Shown here: positions 21,949 through 34,660 of the stretch, in pieces | Layout of the letters: every line of letters begins with the position of its first letter | Numbering within the stretch: position 1 is the first letter of the stretch | Source: Cyprinodon diabolis | Lineage: Eukaryota; Chordata; Actinopteri; Cyprinodontiformes; Cyprinodontidae | Assembly (NCBI GenBank): GCA_030533445.1 | Contig: JARPUW010000568.1 | Span: 221,001-285,000, forward strand | Reading direction: 5' to 3' | Length of the DNA: 64,000 nt | Translations under genes and position numbers: made by a program | The notes under the pieces: generated by a model | Told to the model about the DNA's origin: nothing | Seen by the model: only the letters and a program-made list of their open reading frames with translations | Database searches by the model: none

Positions 21949-24900
21949 AATTCTCCCGTATACCCAAAACTTCGGCACGTAACTAGTCCCGCACGGTTTG
22001 GCGGATCGGGCCCAAAGTTGGCACACGCGTTGGGACCAATGGGGTGATGTGTGCTTGTATAAAACTTTCTCATTAGTCCGAAGGTTTGCGAATTATTAGC
22101 GAAAACGTCGCAAAAAAATCCCATAGGAAATGAATGGGGAGAGGAAAAAAAAAGCATTAAAAACAGCACTTCACTGTGTCGGCATACATTCACCTAGAAA
22201 AACAGTTTGAAGCTCAGTTTGTAGATAAATCCTTCGTCTATTTAAAACTGAAGACGGTATGTTGATAACTGCTACGGTTTTTGTATAATCAGACCTCAAG
22301 CGCCACAAAGTTTTAGCAAAATCCAGCCTGCTAGAGTGGAGCAACTGAAAAGCTAGAGTGTGAGGCAGGCGTTTTTTAAACACAAAAAAACATTTTAAAC
22401 TCGCCCTCACGGCCACATATTTATAGCTAGAGTCACCATTTTTGGTCAGTTTGTAGACTGAAATCTCTGGACCCACACAATATCTTCGGAATTACGGTAG
22501 GATTAATACTTTTCCTTAAAAACCCTCCAGACCGACCTAAAGTCGATGAAAATCAGAGCCGTTTTTCATTGGTTTTGGAGCAGAAGAGGGGAGAAAAACG
22601 AATCAGACTATGTGTTTTAAACTCGTCATAAATATTTTTCTGAATGACACACATACACCAAAGTTGGCATAGTTGGAGTCGAAGGATGACTGACGCTCAC
22701 GGTGAAAAAATTTTTTGAATAACTCATACGGTTTTTGCTCAGCAGTCGTTTGTTCGGAGGACATTTTAAGCAGCTGAAAGCTGAGTGACAGTGACCTGCT
22801 GCAGCTAGCTCAATTAGAAGCTTAGGTGTGATGAAACGTTTTTTCTTTTTCTTTCTCTTCCCATTCAGTTTGTAGATGATCTACAGCCATGAAAGTTACT
22901 CCAATCGAAGACAAGATATAGCTGTCGCTTAGATAAAAAGAATTTTTCAGATACCTTTTACGGTTTTTACTCAGCAGTCGTTTGTTCGGAGGGGTGCTTT
23001 AGCAGCTAAAAGGTGAGTGAGAGTGAGGTCCTGCAGTTCAAACAAAGGGAGGAGCAGGTGGGCCAACCATTTTGTTTGTGCTTCGTTTTGGGTTGTGAAA
23101 GACCTACAGACATGAAGGTTACCCCAGTCTGAGACAAAGGATAGATGTTGCTTTCACTGAAAGAATTTTTCAGATACCTTTTACGGTTTTTGCTCAGCAG
23201 TCGTTTGTTCGGAGGGTAAGCACCTGGAAGCTAGCTGACAGTTAGCTTCTGCAGCAGCCTGCTAGAGTGCAGCTGCTGAAATCTTAGTGTGAGGCGGCCA
23301 TTTTTTTAAGATCAAACATCTTATTCTCGCCCTCACGGCCACATATTTGGAGCTACAGTCACCATTTTTGGTCAGTTTGTAGACTGAAACCTCTGGACTC
23401 ACACAATGTCTTCGGAATTACGGTAGGATTAATACTTTTCCTTAAAAACCCTCCAGACCAACCTAAAGTCGATGAGAGTTTCAGCCTTTCTCTATTCTTT
23501 TTGAGCTGAAGATGGGAGAGAAACGAATCAGACTATGTGTTTTCAACTCGTTATAAATATTTTTCTGAATGACACACATACACCAAAGTTGGTATAGTGT
23601 GAGTCGAAGGATTGCTGATGCTCATGGTGAAAATGTTTTTTGAATAACTCATACGGTTTTTGATCAGTAGTCGTTTGTTCGGTGCCGTTCTTCCCATACA
23701 AAAAAGCCTGGGAAGAAGAAACCAATAGTGAGTGCAGCTGTTGTCTGTGTCAGTGAGAGGCTCGTTAAGCGTTGTCAAGGTTACCAAGCTTCAAACAGAT
23801 TTTACCTCTGCTGTTTTAAACAGCACATATTAATCTAATGGAGGGTGAAAGGACTGATTTAACATTGGGAAATGGATACTATATGACTGCTGTCCATGAC
23901 ACTTCCCTTGCCACTCAGCACTGATAGACTTTCAAAATAAGACTCCAGGGACCCTACAAAATAAAAGCCTCTATATTTTTTACATATATTTATTGCCCTA
24001 TATGGCTCAACATTATGACCCAAACTCAACCCCGTTTTAGAGAATAGACTCTAGGAGACTGTTTAAAACACACCCTATAGCAAATTTCAAAATAAAAGCC
24101 TCCCATTTCCGCTTCATCTACTGCCCTAATAACATGGAAAAAGAGTGATTTAACGATTGGAAAGTAATCAACTATCATTGACGGGTCTGAACATTTTCTA
24201 TAAACACAACTCTGTTGGACTTTCAAAATAAGACTCCAGCGACCCTACAAAATAAAAGCCTCTAGATTATACTAATGCATTAATTGATGCAAATGGCTCA
24301 ACATTATGACCCAAACTCTTCCAGGTTGTTTTTATTAGACTCTAGTGACCTTTTCAAAACACACCCAGAGCAAATTTCACAATAAAAGTCTCCCATTTAC
24401 TCTGTAATACAGCAACTATTCACCTAATAACATGGAAAACCAGTGATTTAACATTTGGAAATTGATTCTATATAACTGCTGGGCATGACCCATCTTTAGA
24501 TGCACTTCCATGATAGACTTTCAAAATAAGACTCCAGGGACTCTACAGAATAAAAGCCTCTTCCTTATACACACTCATACATTCTGGCATATTGCTCATT
24601 GCCATTTGTAATTTCATCACTGCAATGGCTCTTAGAAGGCGGGCGGAGCCCGCCATTGGTGATTTCATCACTGCAATGGCTCTTAGAAGGCGGGCAGAGC
24701 CCGCCATTGGTGATTTTTTTCTTCACTGAGATGGCTCCTAGCAGGCGGGCGAAGCCCGCCAACTGGGCTTTACCCACTTTGTTTCAATATGGACAACCCA
24801 TATTACCCTTGTGCATCATACGCTGTGCACGTCTATTTCCCAGATGTCAGCACAAGTGGCACACAGCTCTCTTTGCCCATGAACTTGCCCTCTTTCCTTC

Positions 24901-25110
24901 CCTCAGCAGCCCTCAAAGGCGTAAGCAGTTGGTCTGGGGAGCCCCGACGTCACTTGCCAGGGCCGTATTGGCCCGGTTCCCAAGACGGGCAGTAGGTGGC
25001 CCCCCTCAAAATTTCTTTAGAAATTTTCTAGTTGGGGGGCCACATGCCGAAGGCATGGCCCACCTACTACTATTGCACATATTTATTCCGCGTATTATTA
25101 TTATTATTAT
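21949..25110 (+). repeat. Unit U7 (3162 bp, recombinant)
   Basis: Three GC hairpins (24596-24762) and one foldback module (25034-25092). The unit is mosaic. Its first half resembles U8 (CTCGTTATAAAT, TATAGTGTGAGTCG). The stretch from about 24235 to 24625 is of the divergent subfamily and shares GCCATTTGTAATTTC with U9. From about 24700 it is main type again, so a crossover probably lies in the hairpin minisatellite. Confidence 0.96.
25034..25092 (+). repeat. Single foldback module in U7
   Basis: Same 59-bp core; it matches the copy in U16 at offset 28641 and belongs to the block shared between U7/U8 and U16/U17. Confidence 0.95.
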
Positions 25111-28100
25111 AATTCTCCCGTATACCCAAAACTTCGGCACGTAACTAGTCCCGCACGGTTTGGCGGATCGGGCCCAAAGTTGGCACACGCGTTGGGACCA
25201 ATGGGGTGATGTGTGCTTGTATAAAACTTTCTCATTAGTCCGAAGGTTTGCGAATTATTAGCGAAAACGTCGCAAAAAAATCCCATAGGAAATGAATGGG
25301 GAGAGGAAAAAAAAAGCATTAAAAACAGCACTTCACTGTGTCGGCATACATTCACCTAGAAAAACAGTTTGAAGCTCAGTTTGTAGATAAATCCTTCGTC
25401 TATTTAAAACTGAAGACGGTATGTTGATAACTGCTACGGTTTTTGTATAATCAGACCTCAAGCGCCACAAAGTTTTAGCAAAATCCAGCCTGCTAGAGTG
25501 GAGCAACTGAAAAGCTAGAGTGTGAGGCAGGCGTTTTTTAAACACAAAAAAACATTTTAAACTCGCCCTCACGGCCACATATTTATAGCTAGAGTCACCA
25601 TTTTTGGTCAGTTTGTAGACTGAAATCTCTGGACCCACACAATATCTTCGGAATTACGGTAGGATTAATACTTTTCCTTAAAAACCCTCCAGACCGACCT
25701 AAAGTCGATGAAAATCAGAGCCGTTTTTCATTGGTTTTGGAGCAGAAGAGGGGAGAAAAACGAATCAGACTATGTGTTTTAAACTCGTCATAAATATTTT
25801 TCTGAATGACACACATACACCAAAGTTGGCATAGTTGGAGTCGAAGGATGACTGACGCTCACGGTGAAAAAATTTTTTGAATAACTCATACGGTTTTTGC
25901 TCAGCAGTCGTTTGTTCGGAGGACATTTTAAGCAGCTGAAAGCTGAGTGACAGTGACCTGCTGCAGCTAGCTCAATTAGAAGCTTAGGTGTGATGAAACG
26001 TTTTTTCTTTTTCTTTCTCTTCCCATTCAGTTTGTAGATGATCTACAGCCATGAAAGTTACTCCAATTGAAGACAAGATATAGCTGTCGCTTAGATAAAA
26101 AGAATTTTTCAGATACCTTTTACGGTTTTTACTCAGCAGTCGTTTGTTCGGAGGGGTGCTTTAGCAGCTAAAAGGTGAGTGAGAGTGAGGTCCTGCAGTT
26201 CAAACAAAGGGAGGAGCAGGTGGGCCAACCATTTTGTTTGTGCTTCGTTTTGGGTTGTGAAAGACCTACAGACATGAAGGTTACCCCAGTCTGAGACAAA
26301 GGATAGATGTTGCTTTCACTGAAAGAATTTTTCAGATACCTTTTACGGTTTTTGCTCAGCAGTCGTTTGTTCGGAGGGTAAGCACCTGGAAGCTAGCTGA
26401 CAGTTAGCTTCTGCAGCAGCCTGCTAGAGTGCAGCTGCTGAAATCTTAGTGTGAGGCGGCCATTTTTTTAAGATCAAACATCTTATTCTCGCCCTCACGG
26501 CCACATATTTGGAGCTACAGTCACCATTTTTGGTCAGTTTGTAGACTGAAACCTCTGGACTCACACAATGTCTTCGGAATTACGGTAGGATTAATACTTT
26601 TCCTTAAAAACCCTCCAGACCAACCTAAAGTCGATGAGAGTTTCAGCCTTTCTCTATTCTTTTTGAGCTGAAGATGGGAGAGAAACGAATCAGACTATGT
26701 GTTTTCAACTCGTTATAAATATTTTTCTGAATGACACACATACACCAAAGTTGGTATAGTGTGAGTCGAAGGATTGCTGATGCTCATGGTGAAAATGTTT
26801 TTTGAATAACTCATACGGTTTTTGATCAGTAGTCGTTTGTTCGGTGCCGTTCTTCCCATACAAAAAAGCCTGGGAAGAAGAAACCAATAGTGAGTGCAGC
26901 TGTTGTCTGTGTCAGTGAGAGGCTCGTTAAGCGTTGTCAAGGTTACCAAGCTTCAAACAGATTTTACCTCTGCTGTTTTAAACAGCACATATTAATCTAA
27001 TGGAGGGTGAAAGGACTGATTTAACATTGGGAAATGGATACTATATGACTGCTGTCCATGACACTTCCCTTGCCACTCAGCACTGATAGACTTTCAAAAT
27101 AAGACTCCAGGGACCCTACAAAATAAAAGCCTCTATATTTTTTACATATATTTATTGCCCTATATGGCTCAACATTATGACCCAAACTCAACCCCGTTTT
27201 AGAGAATAGACTCTAGGAGACTGTTTAAAACACACCCTATAGCAAATTTCAAAATAAAAGCCTCCCATTTCCGCTTCATCTACTGCCCTAATAACATGGA
27301 AAAAGAGTGATTTAACGATTGGAAAGTAATCAACTATCATTGACGGGTCTGAACATTTTCTATAAACACAACTCTGTTGGACTTTCAAAATAAGACTCCA
27401 GGGACCCTACAAAATAAAAGCCTCTAGATTATACTAATGCATTAATTGATGCAAATGGCTCAACATTATGACCCAAACTCTTCCAGGTTGTTTTTATTAG
27501 ACTCTAGTGACCTTTTCAAAACACACCCAGAGCAAATTTCACAATAAAAGTCTCCCATTTACTCTGTAATACAGCAACTATTCACCTAATAACATGGAAA
27601 ACCAGTGATTTCACATTTGGAAATGGATTCTATATCACTGCTGGGCGTGACCCATCTTTTGATGCACATTCATGATAGACTTTCAAAATAAGACTACAAG
27701 GACTCTACAGAATAAAAGCCTCTTCCTTATACACACTCATACATTCTGGCATATTGCTCATTGCCATTGGTGATTTCATCACTGCAATGGCTCTTAGAAG
27801 GCGGGCGGAGCCCGCCAATGGTAACAGGCGGGCGGAGCCCGCCAAAGGTGATTACATCACTGCAATGGCTCTTAGCAGGCGGGCGGAGCCCGCCATTGGT
27901 GATTTCATCACTGCAATGGCTCTTAGAAGGCGGGCAGAGCCCGCCATTGGTGATTTTTTTCTTCACTGAGATGGATCCCAGAAGGCGGGCGAAGCCCGCA
28001 AACTGGGCTTTACCCACTGTGTTTCAATATGGACAACCCATATTACCCTTGTGCATCATACGCTGTGCACGTCTATTTCCCAGATTTCAGCACAAGTGGC

Positions 28101-28281
28101 ACACAGCTCTCTTTGCCCATAAACTTGCCCTCTTTCCTTCCCTCAGCAGCCCTCAAAGGCGTAAGCAGTTGGTCTGGGGAGCCCCGAAGTCACTTGCCAG
28201 GGCCGTATTGGCCCGGTTCCCCAGACGGGCAGTAGGTGGCCCCCCTCAAAATTTCTTTAGAAATTTTCTAGTTATTATTAT
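25111..28281 (+). repeat. Unit U8 (3171 bp, near-twin of U17)
   Basis: Five GC hairpins (27758-28002), no foldback module. Variants GAGATGGATCCCAGAAGG, CCCATAAACTTGCC, CCCGAAGTCAC and GATTTCACATTTGG all recur in U17 at an offset of 28641. The two units differ by one ATT triplet at the closing microsatellite. Confidence 0.96.
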
Positions 28282-31200
28282 AATTCTCCCGTATACCCAA
28301 AACTTCGGCGCGTAACTAGTCCCGCACGGTTTGGCGGATCGGGCCCAAAGTTGGCACACGCGTCGGGACCAATGGGGTGATGTGTGCTTGTATAAAACTT
28401 TCTCATTAGTCCGAAGGTTTGCGAATTATTAGCGAAAACGTCGCAAAAAAATCCCATAGGAAATGAATGGGGAGAGGAAAAAAAAAGCATAAAAAACAGC
28501 ACTTCACTGTGTCGGCATACATTCACCTAGAAAAACAGTTTGAAGCTCAGTTTGTAGATAAATCCTTCGTCTATTTAAAACTGAAGACGGTATGTTGATA
28601 ACTGCTACGGTTTTTGTATAATCAGACCTCAAGCGCCACAAAGTTTTAGCAAAATCCAGCCTGCTAGAGTGGAGCAACTGAAAAGCTAGAGTGTGAGGCA
28701 GGCGTTTTTTAAACACAAAAAAACATTTTAAACTCGCCCTCACGGCCACATATTTATAGCTAGAGTCACCATTTTTGGTCAGTTTGTAGACTGAAATCTC
28801 TGGACCCACACAATATCTTCGGAATTACGGTAGGATTAATACTTTTCCTTAAAAACCCTCCAGACCGACCTAAAGTCGATGAAAATCAGAGCCGTTTTTC
28901 ATTGGTTTTGGAGCAGAAGAGGGGAGAAAAACGAATCAGACTATGTGTTTTAAACTCGTCATAAATATTTTTCTGAATGACACACATACACCAAAGTTGG
29001 CATAGTTGGAGTCGAAGCATGACTGACGCTCACGGTGAAAAAATTTTTTGAATAACTCATACGGTTTTTGCTCAGCAGTCGTTTGTTCGGAGGACATTTT
29101 AAGCACCTGAAAGCTGAGTGACAGTGACCTGCTGCAGCTAGCTCAATTAGAAGCTTAGGTGTGATGAAACGTTTTTTCTTTTTCTTTCTCTTCCCATTCA
29201 GTTTGTAGATGACCTACAGCCATGAAAGTTACTCCAATTGAAGACAAGATATAGCTGTCGCTTAGATAAAAAGAATTTTTCAGATACCTTTTACGGTTTT
29301 TACTCAGCAGTCGTTTGTTCGGAGGGGTGCTTTAGCAGCTAAAAGGTGAGTGAGAGTGAGGTCCTGCAGTTCAAACAAAGGGAGGAGCAGGTGGGCCAAC
29401 CATTTTGTTTGTGCTTCGTTTTGGGTTGTGAAAGACCTACAGACATGAAGGTTACCCCAGTCTGAGACAAAGGATAGATGTTGCTTTCACTGAAAGAATT
29501 TTTCAGATATCTTTTACGGTTTTTGCTCAGCAGTCGTTTGTTCGGAGGGTAAGCACCTGGAAGCTAGCTGACAGTTAGCTTCTGCAGCAGCCTGCTAGAG
29601 TGCAGCTGCTGAAATTTAGTGTGAGGCGGCCATTTTTTTAAGATCAAACATCTTATTCTCGCCCTCACGGCCACATATTTGGAGCTACAGTCACCATTTT
29701 TGGTCAGTTTGTAGACTGAAACCTCTGGACTCACACAATGTCTTCGGAATTACGGTAGGATTAATACTTTTCCTTAAAAACCCTCCAGACCAACCTAAAG
29801 TCGATGAGTTTCAGCCTTTCTCCATTCTTTTTGAGCTGAAGATGGGAGAGAAACGAATCAGACTATGTGTTTTCAAGTCGTCATAAATATTGTTCTGAAT
29901 GACACACATACACCAAAGTTGGTATAGTTGGAGTCGAAGGATTGCTGATGCTCATGGTGAAAATGTTTTTTGAATAACTCATACGGTTTTTGATCAGTAG
30001 TCGTTTGTTCGGTGCCGTTCTTCCTATACAAAAAAGCCTGGGAAGAAGAAACCAATAGTGAGTGCAGCTGTTGTCTGTGTCAGTGAGAGGCTCGTTAAGC
30101 GTTGTCAAGGTTACCAAGCTTCAAACAGATTTTACCTCTGCTGTTTTAAACAGCACATATTAATCTAATGGAGGGTGAAAGGACTGATTTAACATTGGGA
30201 AATGGATACTATATGACTGCTGTCCATGACACTTCCCTTGCCACTCAGCACTGATAGACTTTCAAAATAAGACTCCAGGGACCCTACAAAATAAAAGCCT
30301 CTATATTTTTTACATATATTTATTGCCCTATATGGCTCAACATTATGACCCAAACTCAACCCCGTTTTAGAGAATAGACTCTAGGAGACTGTTTAAAACA
30401 CACCCTATAGCAAATTTCAAAATAAAAGCCTCCCATTTCCGCTTCATCTACTGCCCTAATAACATGGAAAAAGAGTGATTTAACGATTGGAAAGTAATCA
30501 ACTATCATTGACGGGTCTGAACATTTTCTATAAACACAACTCTGTTGGACTTTCAAAATAAGACTCCAGCGACCCTACAAAATAAAAGCCTCTAGATTAT
30601 ACTAATGCATTAATTGATGCAAATGGCTCAACATTATGACCCAAACTCTTCCAGGTTGTTTTTATTAGACTCTAGTGACCTTTTCAAAACACACCCAGAG
30701 CAAATTTCACAATAAAAGTCTCCCATTTACTCTGTAATACAGCAACTATTCACCTAATAACATGGAAAACCAGTGATTTAACATTTGGAAATTGATTCTA
30801 TATAACTGCTGGGCATGACCCATCTTTAGATGCACTTCCATGATAGACTTTCAAAATAAGACTCCAGGGACTCTACAGAATAAAAGCCTCTTCCTTATAC
30901 ACACTCATACATTCTGGCATATTGCTCATTGCCATTTGTAATTTCATCACTGCAATGGCTCTTAGAAGGCGGGCGGAGCCCGCCATTGGTGATTTCATCA
31001 CTGCAATGGCTCTTAGAAGGCGGGCGGAGCCCGCCATTGGTGATTTCATCACTGCAATGGCTCTTAGCAGGCGGGCAGAGCCCGCCATTGGTGATTTTTT
31101 TCATCGCTGCAAGGGCTCCTAGCAGGCGGGCGGAGCCCCCCAACTGAGCTTTACCCACTGCGGTTCAATATGGACAACCCATATTACCCTTTTGCATCAT

Positions 31201-31422
31201 ACGCTGTGCACGTCTATTTCCCAGATTTCAGCACAAGTGGCACACAGCTCTCTTTGCCCATGACCTAGCCCTCTTTCCTTCCCTCAGCAGCCCTCAAAGG
31301 CGTAAGCAGTTGGTCTGGTGAGCCCCGACATCACTTGCCAGGGCCGTATTGGCCCTGTTCCCCAGACGGGCAGTAGGTGGCCCCCCTCAAAATTTCTTTA
31401 GAAATTTTCTAGTTATTATTAT
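28282..31422 (+). repeat. Unit U9 (3141 bp, divergent 3' half)
   Basis: Four GC hairpins (30926-31141), no foldback module. The first part has GTCGAAGCATGAC (29011) and GCTGAAATTTAGTG (29607), shared with U15 at offset 19064. From about 29803 it is the divergent subfamily seen in U4 and U12. Private change: GGTCTGGTGAGC near 31313, which disrupts the outer arm of the nested stem-loop. Confidence 0.96.
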
Positions 31423-34400
31423 AATTCTCCCGTATACCCAAAACTTCGGCGCGTAACTAGTCCCGCACGGTTTGGCGGATCGGGCCCAAAGTTGGCACAC
31501 GCGTCGGGACCAATGGGGTGATGTGTGCTTGTATAAAACTTTCTCATTAGTCCGAAGGTTTGCGAATTATTAGCGAAAACGTCGCAAAAAAATCCCATAG
31601 GAAATGAATGGGGAGAGGAAAAAAAAAGCATAAAAAACAGCACTTCACTGTGTCGGCATACATTCACCTAGAAAAACAGTTTGAAGCTCAGTTTGTAGAT
31701 AAATCCTTCTTCTATTTAAAACTGAAGACGGTATGTTGATAACTGCTATGGTTTTTGTATAATCAGACCTCAAGCGCCACAAAGTTTTAGCAAAATCCAG
31801 CCTGCTAGAGTGGAGCAACTGAAAAGCTAGAGTGTGAGGCAGGCGTTTTTTAAACACAAAAAAACATTTTAAACTCGCCCTCACGGCCACATATTTATAG
31901 CTAGAGTCACCATTTTTGGTCAGTTTGTAGACTGAAATCTCTGGACCCACACAATATCTTCGGAATTACGGTAGGATTAATACTTTTCCTTAAAAACCCT
32001 CCAGACCGACCTAAAGTCGATGAAAATCAGAGCCGTTTTTCATTGGTTTTGGAGCAGAAGAGGGGAGAAAAACGAATCAGACTATGTGTTTTAAACTCGT
32101 CATAAATATTTTTGTGAATGACACACATACACCAAAGTTGGCATAGTTGGAGTCGAAGGATGACTGACGCTCACGGTGAAAAATTTTTTTGAATAACTCA
32201 TACGGTTTTTGCTCAGCAGTCGTTTGTTCGGAGGACATTTTAAGCACCTGAAAGCTGAGTGACAGTGACCTGCTGCAGCTAGCTCAATTAGAAGCTTAGG
32301 TGTGATGAAACGTTTTTTATTTTTCTTTCTCTTCCCATTCAGTTTGTAGATGACCTACAGCCATGAAAGTTACTCCAATTGAAGACAAGATATAGCTGTC
32401 GCTTAGATAAAAAGAATTTTTCAGATACCTTTTACGGTTTTTACTCAGCAGTCGTTTGTTCGGAGGGGTGCTTTAGCAGCTAAAAGGTGAGTGAGAGTGA
32501 GGTCCTGCAGTTCAAACAAAGGGAGGAGCAGGTGGGCCAACCATTTTGTTTGTGCTTCGTTTTGGGTTGTGAAAGACCTACAGACATGAAGGTTACCCCA
32601 GTCTGAGACAAAGGATAGATGTTGCTTTCACTGAAAGAATTTTTCAGATATCTTTTACGGTTTTTGCTCAGCAGTCGTTTGTTCGGAGGGTAAGCACCTG
32701 GAAGCTAGCTGACAGTTAGCTTCTGCAGCAGCCTGCTAGAGTGCAGCTGCTGAAATCTTAGTGTGAGGCGGCCATTTTTTTAAGATCAAACATCTTATTC
32801 TCGCCCTCACGGCCACATATTTGGAGCTACAGTCACCATTTTTGGTCAGTTTGTAGACTGAAACCTCTGGACTCACACAATGTCTTCGGAATTACGGTAG
32901 GATTAATACTTTTCCTTAAAAACCCTCCAGACCAACCTAAAGTCGATGAGAGTTTCAGCCTTTCTCTATTCTTTTTGAGCTGAAGATGGGAGAGAAACGA
33001 ATCAGACTATGTGTTTTCAACTCGTCATAAATATTTTTCTGAATGACACACATACACCAAAGTTGGTATAGTTGGAGTCGAAGGATTGCTGATGCTCATG
33101 GTGAAAATGTTTTTTGAATAACTCATACGGTTTTTGATCAGTAGTCGTTTGTTCGGTGCCGTTCTTCCCATACAAAAAAGCCTGGGAAGAAGAAACCAAT
33201 AGTGAGTGCAGCTGTTGTCTGTGTCAGTGAGAGGCTCGTTAAGCGTTGTCAAGGTTACCAAGCTTCAAACAGATTTTACCTCTGCTGTTTTAAACAGCAC
33301 ATATTAATCTAATGGAGGGTGAAAGGACTGATTTAACATTGGGAAATGGATACTATATGACTGCTGTCCATGACACTTCCCTTGCCACTCAGCACTGATA
33401 GACTTTCAAAATAAGACTCCAGGGACCCTACAAAATAAAAGCCTCTATATTTTTTACATATATTTATTGCCCTATATGGCTCAACATTATGACCCAAACT
33501 CAACCCCGTTTTAGAGAATAGACTCTAGGAGACTGTTTAAAACACACCCTATAGCAAATTTCAAAATAAAAGCCTCCCATTTCCGCTTCATCTACTGCCC
33601 TAATAACATGGAAAAAGAGTGATTTAACGATTGGAAAGTAATCAACTATCATTGACGGGTCTGAACATTTTCTATAAACACAACTCTGTTGGACTTTCAA
33701 AATAAGACTCCAGGGACCCTACAAAATAAAAGCCTCTAGATTATACTAATGCATTAATTGATGCAAATGGCTCAACATTATGACCCAAACTCTTCCAGGT
33801 TGTTTTTATTAGACTCTAGTGACCTTTTCAAAACACACCCCAGAGCAAATTTCACAATAAAAGTCTCCCATTTACTCTGTAATACAGCAACTATTCACCT
33901 AATAACATGGAAAACCAGTGATTTAACATTTGGAAATGGATTCTATATCACTGCTGGGCGTGACCCATCTTTTGATGCACATTCATGATAGACTTTCAAA
34001 ATAAGACTACAAGGACTCTACAGAATAAAAGCCTCTTCCTTATACACACTCATACATTCTGGCATATTGCTCATTGCCATTGGTGATTTCATCACTGCAA
34101 TGGCTCTTAGAAGGCGGGCGGAGCCCGCCAATGGTAACAGGCGGGCGGAGCCCGCCAAAGGTGATTACATCACTGCAATGGCTCTTAGCAGGCGGGCTGA
34201 GCCCGCCATTGGTGATTTCATCACTGCAATGGCTCTTAGAAGGCGGGCAGAGCCCGCCATTGGTGATTTTTTTCTTCACTGAGATGGCTCCTACCAGGCG
34301 GGCAAAGCCCGCCAACTGGGCTTTACCCACTGTGTTTCAATATGGACAACCCATATTACCCTTGTGCATCATACGCTGTGCACGTCTATTTCCCAGATTT

Positions 34401-34660
34401 CAGCACAAGTGGCACACAGCTCTCTTTGCCCATGAACTTGCCCTCTTTCCTTCCCTCAGCAGCCCTCAAAGGCGTAAGCAGTTGGTCTGGGGAGCCCCGA
34501 CGTCACTTGCCAGGGCCGTATTGGCCCGGTTCCCCAGACGGGCAGTAGGTGGCCCCCCTCAAAATTTCTTTAGAAATTTTCTAGTTGGGGGGCCACATGC
34601 CGAAGGCATGGCCCACCTACTACTATTGCACATATTTATTCCGCGTATTATTATTATTAT
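31423..34660 (+). repeat. Unit U10 (3238 bp, one foldback module)
   Basis: Five GC hairpins (34071-34315) and one foldback module (34587-34645). Private changes include CCTTCTTCTATT near 31706, GCTATGGTTTTT near 31745, TTTTTGTGAATGAC near 32110, and a hairpin-loop substitution (GGCGGGCTGAGCC near 34192). Confidence 0.96.
34587..34645 (+). repeat. Single foldback module in U10
   Basis: Same 59-bp core, directly after CTAGTT and followed by an ATT run and AATTCTCCCG. Confidence 0.95.
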